Origin: Serripes groenlandicus
Taxonomy: Eukaryota; Mollusca; Bivalvia; Cardiida; Cardiidae
DNA length: 64,000 bases
Assembly: GCA_031761405.1 (NCBI GenBank)
Contig: JASEVX010000003.1
Coordinates: forward strand, 110,499,543-110,563,542
Direction of reading: 5' to 3'
The position numbers and the translations under genes are program-made. Within the stretch, counting starts at the first letter, position 1. Every line of letters starts with the position of its first letter. Shown piece by piece: positions 52,130-63,086 of this stretch. Below the pieces are notes generated by a model. The model made no database searches and was not told where the DNA came from. It saw only the letters and a program-made list of their open reading frames with translations.

Positions 52130-52448
52130 AGGCCATTCCTGTGCTGGCCCAAGGACAATTAAACGAGTTATACATCACTATGCACCGGTCTTGATTCTTC
52201 GGCTGTACGAACATTGCCTGTATAAACGAATTACAACTGATCAAGTTGTAAACTCCAGACAAATACAGATTGGAAATCGACATTATGCACTGGCTGGCAT
52301 TACCTTACACCGAAATCTTCATTACTGTGCCATGTTATTTTATATGGGCAACATATATTGGTACGACGGATTGAGGGGTAAACTTGAGGATATACCAGAC
52401 GACATTGACTCCTGGTTTCCATCCCATGCCGTTCTTTGTCAGCAATAG
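52130..52448 (+). CDS. Last exon: His/Asp box of the peptidase-like domain
   Basis: It starts after CAG at 52127-52129 in the phase left by exon 2 and ends at TAG 52446-52448. It encodes EGHSCAGPRTIKR, then RHYALAGITLHRNLHYCAML with H1949 (nt 52320) and IYWYDGLRG with D1964 (nt 52365). An aromatic His box followed by WYDG is what a USP-type papain-fold peptidase places after its Cys box; here the Cys box is C1740 two exons upstream. The protein ends SHAVLCQQ. An ATG-initiated frame from 52191 is only the exon's 3' part. Whether the domain is catalytic is unknown. Confidence 0.75.
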
Positions 52449-53400
52449 ACACGATTCTAAAAAGTGAATTTTATTTCAAAATCAACGTCTACATAATACA
52501 AAAACAGTTTGCCATAGATTACACTTTGACGTTTTAATCGGCGTAGTCCACCTCTAGAAAACATGTGATTTTATTTCTTCAAAATGTTGATAAGTCTTTT
52601 AGTTATCCCAAAATAGTTCCTTGACATTAGTGCTTTGGTTGTGACTGTTTACATTTTATGTTTTTCTGTAAGCTTATGTTATATGTGTATGCAATATTAA
52701 TCACGCAGCTTACAGTATCTTTATATGATAATATTAATATTTATTTATCTTAGTATCATTGAGGAAAATAACATATTTTAGCGTTTTCTAAACGGCTGAT
52801 GATAACAACAAAATAAGAAAATGATTCAATTCCACCTTACGTAGCGCTCAGTAATACTGAAAGTATTTATCATCTTTTCCCTAATGCTGATGACATCTGA
52901 TTCATCTCTTAACAAGTCTTGTCATTCAAAGCGGTAACTATTTATGTCAACCTAGTCATTTACTTAAATAATTTCCACAATTTATGTTTTACATAATATT
53001 GGGGAACTAATGAAGAAATATGCTTTTAAGTCTTGAGATCTATTTATATCAAAAGATATTACTATACATAGTACACTTAAACAAACACTTAGAAATCTGA
53101 TTACATCATCTTCAGTAGTCGTTTTATATGCTTATATGATTTTTATATGTTTTATATACATTTATCATTTTACAAAAATTAGTCGACATACAGTCACTTT
53201 AACACTCATACATTTAGTCATGCATATACATATACTATATTTGATCCGTCCCTGGTAAAAGAGCATGTGACTTTGTAATATATCTTGATAACAATTTGAG
53301 AAAAGGATATTTTCTCTCCAAGAGTGACTCTTACTGTTCCCAGATTGTTTTCATGGATATCACAGCACTTATATGGGTATATAATTTTTGATATATACAT
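52449..53400. other. Non-coding AT-rich flank
   Basis: No frame or repeat recognised. A polyadenylation site for the preceding gene would be expected here, but no single convincing AATAAA-cleavage combination stands out. Confidence 0.45.
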
Positions 53401-53404
53401 GTAT

Positions 53405-56400
53405 ATGTGTCCATATGCAGACGTATGCTTTGCATTGTATGTCTGTGTCAACTACGAAGGACATCCTTACTGACATGTTTTGTTCTGTGTTTGCGTGTGT
53501 ATGGTATGTATATATGTTTTATAAGCATGCGTATACTCTGCATTACGTGTCAGTGGGAATGTCCGGGTCAACTACGAAGGACATCCTTACTGACATGTTT
53601 TGTTCTGTGTTTGCGTGTGTATGGTATGTATATATGTTTTATAAGCATGCGTATACTCTGCATTACGTGTCAGTGGGAATGTCCGGGTCAACTACGAAGG
53701 ACATCCTTACTGACATGTTTTGTTCTGTGTTTGCGTGTGTATGGTATGTATATATGTTTTATAAGCATGCGTATACTCTGCATTACGTGTCAGTGGGAAT
53801 GTCAGGGTCAACTACGAAGGACATCCTTACTGACATGTTTTGTTCTGTGTTTGCGTGTGTAAGGTATGTTTATATGTTTCATATGCATGCGTATACTCTG
53901 CATTACATGTCAGTGGGAATGTCCGGGTCAACTACGAAGGACATCCTTACTGACATGTTTTGTTCTGTGTTTGCGTATACATGTATATGGTATGTATATA
54001 TGTTTCGTCATGCATGCGTATACTCTGCATTACGTGTCAGTGGGAATGTCCGGGTCAACTACGAAGGACATCCTTACCGACATGTTTTGTTCTGTGTTTG
54101 CGTGTATATGGTATGTATATATGTTTTATAAGCATGCGTATACTCTGCATTACGTGTCAGTGGGAATGTCCGGGTCAACTACGAAGGACATCCTTACTGA
54201 CATGTTTTGTTCTGTGTTTGCGTGTGTATGGTATGTATATATGTTTTATAAGCATGCGTATACTCTGCATTACGTGTCAGTGGGAATGTCCGGGTCAACT
54301 ACGAAGGACATCCTTACTGACATGTTTTGTTCTGTGTTTGCGTGTATATGGTATGTATATATGTTTTATAAGCATGCGTATACTCTGCATTACGTGTCAG
54401 TGGGAATGTCCGGGTCAACTACGAAGGACATCCTTACTGACATGTTTTGTTCTGTGTTTGCGTGTGTATGGTATGTATATATGTTTTATAAGCATGCGTA
54501 TACTCTGCATTGCGTGTCAGTGGGAATGTCCGGGTCAACTACGAAGGATATCCTTACTGACATGTTTTGTTCTGTGTATGCGTGTATATAGGATGTATAT
54601 ATGTTTTATTTGCATGCGTATACTCTGCATTACGTGTCAGTCTGAATGTCCGGGTCAACTACGAAGGACATCCTAACTGACATGTTTTGTTCTGTGTTTG
54701 CGTGTATATGGTATGTATATATGTTTTATAAGCATGCGTATACTCTGCATTACGTGTCAGTGGGAATGTCCGTGTCAACTACGAAGGACATCCTTACTGA
54801 CATTTGTATATGCATGCGTATACTCTGCATTACGTGTCAGTGGGAATGTCCGGATCAATTACGAAGGACATCCTTACTGACATGTTTTGTTCTGTGTTTG
54901 CGTATACATGTATATGGTATGTATATATGTTTCGTAATGCATGCGTATACTCTGCATTACGTGTCAGTGGGAATGTCCGGGTCAACTACGAAGGACATCC
55001 TTACCGACATGTTTTGTTCTGTGTTTGCGTGTATATGGTATGTATATATGTTTTATAAGCATGCGTATACTCTGCATTACGTGTCAGTGGGAATGTCCGG
55101 GTCAACTACGAAGGACATCCTTACTGACATGTTTTGTTCTGTGTTTGCGTGTGTATGGTATGTATATATGTTTTATAAGCATGCGTATACTCTGCATTAC
55201 GTGTCAGTGGGAATGTCCGGGTCAACTACGAAGGACATCCTTACTGACATGTTTTGTTCTGTGTTTGCGTGTGTAAGGTATGTTTATATGTTTCATATGC
55301 ATGCGTATACTCTGCATTACATGTCAGTGGGAATGTCCGGGTCAACTACGAAGGACATCCTTACTGACATGTTTTGTTCTGTGTTTGCGTATACATGTAT
55401 ATGGTATGTATATATGTTTCGTAATGCATGCGTATACTCTGCATTACGTGTCAGTGGGAATGTCCGGGTCAACTACGAAGGACATCCTTACCGACATGTT
55501 TTGTTCTGTGTTTGCGTGTATATGGTATGTATATATGTTTTATAAGCATGCGTATACTCTGCATTACGTGTCAGTGGGAATGTCCGGGTCAACTACGAAG
55601 GACATCCTTACTGACATGTTTTGTTCTGTGTTTGCGTGTGTATGGTATGTATATATGTTTTATAAGCATGCGTATACTCTGCATTACGTGTCAGTGGGAA
55701 TGTCCGGGTCAACTACGAAGGACATCCTTACTGACATGTTTTGTTCTGTGTTTGCGTGTGTAAGGTATGTTTATATGTTTCATATGCATGCGTATACTCT
55801 GCATTACATGTCAGTGGGAATGTCCGGGTCAACTACGAAGGACATCCTTACTGACATGTTTTGTTCTGTGTTTGCGTATACATGTATATGGTATGTATAT
55901 ATGTTTTATAAGCATGCGTATACTCTGCATTACGTGTCAGTGGGAATGTCCGGGTCAACTACGAAGGACATCCTTACTGACATGTTTTGTTCTGTGTTTG
56001 CGTGTGTAAGGTATGTTTATATGTTTCATATGCATGCGTATACTCTGCATTACATGTCAGTGGGAATGTCCGGGTCAACTACGAAGGACATCCTTACTGA
56101 CATGTTTTGTTCTGTGTTTGCGTGTATATGGGATGTATATATGTTTTATATGCATGCGTATACTCTGCATTACGTGTCAGTCTGAATGTCCGGGTCAACT
56201 ACGAAGGACATCCTTACTGACATGTTTTGTTCTGTGTTTGCGTGTATATGGTATGTATATATGTTTTATAAGCATGCGTATACTCTGCATTACGTGTCAG
56301 TGGGAATGTCCGGGTCAACTACGAAGGACATCCTTACTGACATGTTTTGTTCTGTGTTTGCGTGTATATGTTATGTATATATGTTTTATAAGCATGCGTA

Positions 56401-56748
56401 TACTCTGCATTACGTGTCAGTGGGAATGTCCGGGTCAACTGCGTAGGACATCCTTACTGACATGTTTTGTTCTGTGTTTGGGTGTGTATTGTATGTATAT
56501 ATGTTTTATAAGCATGCGTATACTCTGTATTACGTGTCAGTGGGAATGTCCGGGTCAACTGCGTAGGACATCCTTACTGACATGTTTTGTTCTGTGTTTG
56601 CGTGTGTATTGTATGTATACATGTTTTATAAGCATGCGTATACTCTGCATTACGTGTCAGTGGGAATGTCCGGGTGCGTAGGACATCCTGACATGTTCTG
56701 TTCTGTGTTTGCGTGTGTAAGGTATGTATATATGTTTTATACGCATTA
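53405..56748. repeat. ~120-bp satellite array (~28 units)
   Basis: The unit contains 'gtatactctgcattacgtgt', 'cagtgggaatgtccgggtca', 'actacgaaggacatccttac' and 'tgacatgttttgttctgtg', then a TA/TG-rich spacer. Spacing is 120 bp, with 126-127-bp variants carrying 'cgtatacatgtatatgg'. These variants, at ~53976, 54902, 55389 and 55878, reveal a ~487-bp (four-unit) higher-order repeat. One unit near 54804 is truncated. As 120 is divisible by three, 40-residue repeats (such as MSGSTTKDILTDMFCSVFAC) run on in several frames. This is not evidence for a gene. Confidence 0.9.
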
Positions 56749-57185
56749 AAACATTAAGTTTTATGACGTTCTACGATAAAGCTGAGGTATGTAAAACATC
56801 GAAGGCTTGCGATTAAATTTGGGGCCGGTCATGTTATGCATCATTCAGGCTTAACAAAAGGGATAACAATTGAATGCACAACTGACTTGAATAGTTGAAC
56901 CTAAAACTGCTAATTCGAAATGATTACGTCAAAAGATTTTATAATAATGTATTTTCCCAACTGAAAAAACTATTACGTGAAATAAACATGATTATATATT
57001 TTTAATTTTTATTTCATTTACTCATGGATCTATTTAATTGAACTTCAGTTTTAACTGTTTGTACTTTGATTTTCTGATGAAACAAGAGTTTTGGTGCTGA
57101 TAATTATCTGTCATAGTATCACCATTATTGAAAGAAACGCACTTACGCACTTACGCACGCACGCACATACAATCACACACACTCA

Positions 57186-57226
<41 letters not shown>

Positions 57227-57527
57227 TTGCTCTCAGGGTTGCGGTGTCATTACTAGCTGTGTCATAATAAATGGACCATAAACGGTAACTTGCCAATGAA
57301 AGGCCGTGATGCGAGGAGTGTTCAAAAAGTTCGCTTAACCCTTTCCAACACACAACAAATCTGCAGCAGACACCTTTCAAAAAGAAACGTACATATGAAG
57401 AAAAGGGTTCGGTGCTCCCATTTAGGTATCTTTTAAATCATTACAGTAGAATTGTGCTACATATAATGTAGATTGCGATATTTCCTATTTAATCAGTAAT
57501 TTTCGGTTCTATGTTCAGCGTTGATAT
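56749..57527. other. Non-coding; (CA)n and a MITE remnant
   Basis: A (CA)n tract is at ~57175-57225. A TTAA-family end, 'ttaaccctttccaacacaca' with 'tctgcagcagac', is at 57335-57370, with 'gaagaaaagggtt' at ~57397-57409, probably a short deleted copy. Confidence 0.6.
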
Positions 57528-57895
57528 AACTGTAAAGGCGATCGACAGGGAGGAATAATGTCGAGCTGGAGTTACCTCCTCTTCATAAAAGAAGTCTTAA
57601 ATCAACTGGAAACTATTCACAGTTTAACTGTTGGAACTATCAAGTGTGACAACACAACACTAGCAGACGATTTAGTTCTTCTTTGTCCAAATCTTAATGC
57701 ACTTGAAAATCAGCTACAAATTGTATGTACTTACGCAAACACTTGGAGATGCTGCTTTAATACAGCATAGTGTAAATTTATAGTTTTTGGTAAACAAAAC
57801 ACAACAGTTAACTCCGCCAAACTTGGAAGTTATAGTATAGAGAAATGCGACGAAATTGACACATATGGAACGCCTTTACTGTATTGGTATGTTGT
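57525..57895 (+). pseudogene. LINE-type reverse transcriptase fragment
   Basis: In one frame: CKGDRQGGIMSSWSYLLFIK, then LTVGTIKCDNTTLADDLVLL, then YANTWRCCFNTA, a stop, and CKFIVFGKQ. These match, in order, the RQG-xLS motif, the catalytic ADD motif and the N-x-x-KC-x-x-x-F-G region of non-LTR retrotransposon reverse transcriptases. A TAG (57768-57770) stands where a lysine is usual, and both ends are missing, so it is dead. The 53-bp satellite array starts ~65 bp downstream. Confidence 0.8.
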
Positions 57896-57959
57896 ATTGT
57901 ATCATACGCAGTACATTTTCTTGTATACGAGTCATATATTTCAATTGACATGGTATGGT

Positions 57960-60900
57960 ACAGACCCAGATCAACCAATTCGCAATGATTTTAAAGTGGT
58001 TGAGCTAAGACCTACGACCAAGATCAACCAATTCGCAATGTTTTTCTACCTACGACCCAGCACAACCAATTCGCAATGTTTTTAAAGTGGTTGAGCTACG
58101 ATCTACGACCCAGCTCAACCAATTCGCAATGTTTTTAAAGTGGTTGAGCTACGATCTACGACCCAGCTCAACCAATTCTCAATGTTTTTAAAGTGGTTGA
58201 GCTACGACCTACGACCCAGCACAACCAATTCGCAATGTTTTTAAAATGGTTGAGCTACGATCTACGACCCAGCACAACCAATTCTGAATGTTTTTGTAGT
58301 GGTTGAGCTACGATCTACGACCCAGCACAACCAATTCGCAATGTTTTTAAAATGGTTGAGCTACGATCTACGACCCAGCTCAACCAATTCTGAATGTTTT
58401 TGTAGTGGTTGAGCTACGATCTACGACCCAGCACAACCAATTCTGAATGTTTTTAAAGTGGTTGAGCTACGACCTACGACCCAGCACAACCAATTCGCAA
58501 TGTTTTTAAAATGGTTGAGCTACGATCTACGACCCAGCACAACCAATCTGAATGTTTTTGTAGTGGTTGAGCTACGATCTACGACCCAGCACAACCAATT
58601 CGCAATGTTTTTTAAATGGTTGAGCTACGATCTACGACCCAGCACAACCAATTCGCAATGTTTTTAAAATGGTTGAGCTACGATCTACGACCCAGCACAA
58701 CCAATTCGCAATGTTTTTAAGTGGTTGAGCTACGATCTACGACCCAGCACAACCAATTCTGAATGTTTTTAAAGTGGTTGAGCTACGACCTACAACCCAG
58801 CACAACCAATTCGCAATGTTTTTAAAATGGTTGAGCTACGATCTACGACCCAGCACAACCAATTCTGAATGTTTTTGTAGTGGTTGAGCTACGATCTACG
58901 ACCCAGCACAACCAATTCTGAATTTTTTTAAAGTGGTTGAGCTACGACCTACGACCCAGCACAACCAATTCGCAATGTTTTTAAAATGGTTGAGCTACGA
59001 TCTACGACCCAGCACAACCAATGCTGAATGTTTTTGTAGTGGTTGAGCTACGATCTACGACCCAGCACAACCAATTCGCAATGTTTTTTAAATGGTTGAG
59101 CTACGATCTACGACCCAGCACAACCAATTCGCAATGTTTTTAAAATGGTTGAGCTACGATCTACGACCCAGCACAACCAATTCGCAATGTTTTTAAGTGG
59201 TTGAGCTACGATCTACGACCCAGCACAACCAATTCTGAATGTTTTTAAAGTGGTTGAGCTACGACCTACAACCCAGCACAACCAATTCGCAATGTTTTTA
59301 AAATGGTTGAGCTACGATCTACGACCCAGCACAACCAATTCTGAATGTTTTTGTGGTGGTTGAGCTACGATCTACGACCCAGCACAACCAATTCTGAATT
59401 TTTTTAAAGTGGTTGAGCTACGACCTACGACCCAGCACAACCAATTCGCAATGTTTTTAAAATGGTTGAGCTACGATCTACGACCCAGCACAACCAATTC
59501 TGAATGTTTTTGTAGTGGTTGAGCTACGATCTACGACCCAGCACAACCAATTCGCAATGTTTTTTAAATGGTTGAGCTACGATCTACGACCCAGCACAAC
59601 CAATTCGCAATGTTTTTAAAATGGTTGAGCTACGATCTACGACCCAGCACAACCAATTCGCAATGTTTTTAAGTGGTTGAGCTACGATCTACGACCCAGC
59701 ACAACCAATTCTGAATGTTTTTAAAGTGGTTGAGCTACGACCTACAACCCAGCACAACCAATTCGCAATGTTTTTAAAATGGTTGAGCTACGATCTACGA
59801 CCCAGCACAACCAATTCTGAATGTTTTTAAAGTGGTTGAGCTACGACCTACGACCCAGCACAACCAATTCGCAATGTTTTTAAAATGGTTGAGCTACGAT
59901 CTACGACCCAGCACAACCAATCTGAATGTTTTTGTAGTGGTTGAGCTACGATCTACGACCCAGCACAACCAATTCGCAATGTTTTTTAAATGGTTGAGCT
60001 ACGATCTACGACCCAGCACAACCAATTCGCAATGTTTTTAAAATGGTTGAGCTACGATCTACGACCCAGCACAACCAATTCGCAATGTTTTTAAGTGGTT
60101 GAGCTACGATCTACGACCCAGCACAACCAATTCTGAATGTTTTTAAAGTGGTTGAGCTACGACCTACAACCCAGCACAACCAATTCGCAATGTTTTTAAA
60201 ATGGTTGAGCTACGATCTACGACCCAGAACAACCAATTCTGAATGTTTTTGTAGTGGTTGAGCTACGATCTACGACCCAGCACAACCAATTCGCAATGTT
60301 TTTAAAGTGGTTGAGCTACGATCTACGACCCAGCACAACCAATTCGCATTTTTTTTTAAATGGTTGAGCTACGATCTACGACCCAGCACAACCAATTCTG
60401 AATGTTTTTGTAGTGGTTGAGCTACGATCTACGACCCAGCACAACCAATTCGCAATGTTTTTTAAATGGTTGAGCTACGATCTACGACCCAGCACAACCA
60501 ATTCGCAATGTTTTTAAAATGGTTGAGCTACGATCTACGACCCAGCACAACCAATTCGCAATGTTTTTAAGTGGTTGAGCTACGATCTACGACACAGCAC
60601 AACCAATTCTGAATGTTTTTAAAGTGGTTGAGCTACGACCTACAACCCAGCACAACCAATTCGCAATGTTTTTAAAATGGTTGAGCTACGATCTACGACC
60701 CAGCACAACCAATTCTGAATGTTTTTGTAGTGGTTGAGCTACGATCTACGACCCAGCACAACCAATTCTGAATGTTTTTAAAGTGGTTGAGCTACGATCT
60801 ACGACCCAGCACAACCAATTCGCAATTTTTTTTAAATGGTTGAGCTACGATCTACGACCCAGCACAACCAATTCTGAATGTTTTTGTAGTGGTTGAGCTA

Positions 60901-62886
60901 CGATCTACGACCCAGCACAACCAATTCGCAATGTTTTTTAAATGGTTGAGCTACGATCTACGACCCAGCACAACCAATTCGCAATGTTTTTAAAATGGTT
61001 GAGCTACGATCTACGACCCAGCACAACCAATTCGCAATGTTTTTAAGTGGTTGAGCTACGATCTACGACCCAGCACAACCAATTCTGAATGTTTTTAAAG
61101 TGGTTGAGCTACGACCTACAACCCAGCACAACCAATTCGCAATGTTTTTAAAATGGTTGAGCTACGATCTACGACCCAGCACAACCAATTCTGAATGTTT
61201 TTGTAGTGGTTGAGCTACGATCTACGACCCAGCACAACCAATTCTGAATGTTTTTAAAGTGGTTGAGCTACGACCTACGACCCAGCACAACCAATTCGCA
61301 ATGTTTTTAAAATGGTTGAGCTACGATCTACGACCCAGCACAACCAATCTGAATATTTTTGTCGTGGTTGAGCTACGATCTACGACCCAGCACAACCAAT
61401 TCGCAATGTTTTTTAAATGGTTGAGCTACGATCTACGACCCAGCACAACCAATTCGCATTGTTTTTAAAATGGTTGAGCTACGATCTACGACCCAGCACA
61501 ACCAATTCGCAATGTTTTTAAGTGGTTGAGCTACGATCTACGACCCAGCACAACCAATTCTGAATGTTTTTAAAGTGGTTGAGCTACGACCTACAACCCA
61601 GCACAACCAATTCGCAATGTTTTTAAAATGGTTGAGCTACGATCTACGACCCAGCACAACCAATTCTGAATGTTTTTGTAGTGGTTGAGCTACGATCTAC
61701 GACCCAGCACAACCAATTCGCAATGTTTTTTAAATGGTTGAGCTACGATCTACGACCCAGCACAACCAATTCGCAATGTTTTTAAAATGGTTGAGCTACG
61801 ATCTACGACCCAGCACAACCAATTCGCAATGTTTTTAAGTGGTTGAGCTACGATCTACGACCCAGCACAACCAATTCTGAATGTTTTTAAAGTGGTTGAG
61901 CTACGACCTACAACCCAGCACAACCAATTCGCAATGTTTTTAAAATGGTTGAGCTACGATCTACGACCCAGCACAACCAATTCTGAATGTTTTTGTAGTG
62001 GTTGAGCTACGATCTACGACCCAGCACAACCAATTCTGAATGTTTTTAAAGTGGTTGAGCTACGACCTACGACCCAGCACAACCAATTCGCAATGTTTTT
62101 AAAATGGTTGAGCTACGATCTACGACCCAGCACAACCAATCTGAATGTTTTTGTAGTGGTTGAGCTACGATCTACGACCCAGCACAACCAATTCGCAATG
62201 TTTTTTAAATGGTTGAGCTACGATCTACGACCCAGCACAACCAATTCGCAATGTTTTTAAAATGGTTGAGCTACGATCTACGACCCAGCACAACCAATTC
62301 GCAATGTTTTTAAGTGGTTGAGCTACGATCTACGACCCAGCACAACCAATTCTGAATGTTTTTAAAGTGGTTGAGCTACGACCTACAACCCAGCACAACC
62401 AATTCGCAATGTTTTTAAAATGGTTGAGCTACGATCTACGACCCAGCACAACCAATTCTGAATGTTTTTGTAGTGGTTGAGCTACGATTTACGACCCAGC
62501 ACAACCAATTCTGAATGTTTTTAAAGTGGTTGAGCTACGACCTACGACCCAGCACAACCAATTCGCAATGTTTTTAAAATGGTTGAGCTACGATCTACGA
62601 CCCAGCACAACCAATCTGAATGTTTTTGTAGTGGTTGAGCTACGATCTACGACCCAGCACAACCAATTCGCAATGTTTTTTAAATGGTTGAGCTACGATC
62701 TACGACCCAGCACAACCAATTCGCAATGTTTTTAAAATGGTTGAGCTACGATCTACGACCCAGCACAACCAATTCGCAATGTTTTTAAGTGGTTGAGCTA
62801 CGATCTACGACCCAGCACAACCAATTCTGAATGTTTTTAAAGTGGTTGAGCTACGACCTACAACCCAGCACAACCAATTCGCAATG
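57960..62886. repeat. 53-bp satellite array (~93 units) with ~475-bp higher order
   Basis: The unit is about 'tggttgagctacgatctacg' + 'acccagcacaaccaattc' + 'gcaatgtttttaaa'. Variants 'tctgaatgtttttgtag', 'cgacctacaacccagc' and a 1-bp-shorter 'ccaatctgaatg' recur at ~475 bp (nine units), for example the 'cctacaaccc' variant near 59267, 59741, 61589, 61905, 62379 and 62854. Early units (58100-58200) have 'cccagctcaacc', which pairs with 'ggttgagct' as a 9-bp stem; later units carry 'cagcacaacc'. Identical 69-codon frames repeated five times are by-products. The right edge is lost in an N gap. Confidence 0.9.
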
Positions 62887-63086
62887 NNNNNNNNNNNNNN
62901 NNNNNNNNNNNNNNNNNNNNNNNNNNNNNNNNNNNNNNNNNNNNNNNNNNNNNNNNNNNNNNNNNNNNNNNNNNNNNNNNNNNNNNNNNNNNNNNNNNNN
63001 NNNNNNNNNNNNNNNNNNNNNNNNNNNNNNNNNNNNNNNNNNNNNNNNNNNNNNNNNNNNNNNNNNNNNNNNNNNNNNNNNNNNNN
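62887..63086. other. Assembly gap of 200 N at the satellite edge
   Basis: The gap starts inside a satellite unit and ends at 'tgttgcacaaatgcttaaat', the start of the unit 5 duplication. True array length is unknown. Confidence 0.95.

Larger units (their letters stand above)
43041..52448 (+). pseudogene. MULE transposase-peptidase gene, interrupted
   Basis: Whole-locus entry. Four collinear coding segments (43041-45994, 47911-50516, 51082-51177, 52130-52448) give 5,973 nt, exactly 1,991 codons including the TAG stop, once the insertion (45995-47912, counting the shared codon) and two introns are left out. Order of parts: charged repeat region, MULE-type DDE core, Cys box, His/Asp box of a USP-like peptidase. 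MULE transposases cut and paste Mutator-type DNA transposons in the nucleus. Peptidase domains at the C terminus are known in some MULE lineages, but this pairing with a ~1,000-residue lysine/glutamate repeat arm is unfamiliar to me. As assembled the locus cannot make full-length protein. No obvious MULE terminal inverted repeats were found around it, so it could be a decayed transposon or a captured host gene. Confidence 0.7.

Noticed and set aside
53388..56681. Multi-spanning membrane-like repeat proteins (up to 301 codons)
   Set aside because: They arise from the 120-bp satellite. Three plus frames are open at once and the 6-7-bp variants simply shift between them.
58458..62735. Five identical 69-residue proteins
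   Set aside because: Products of the 53-bp array. The frame closes once the unit phase returns, and the copies mirror the ~475-bp higher-order repeat.
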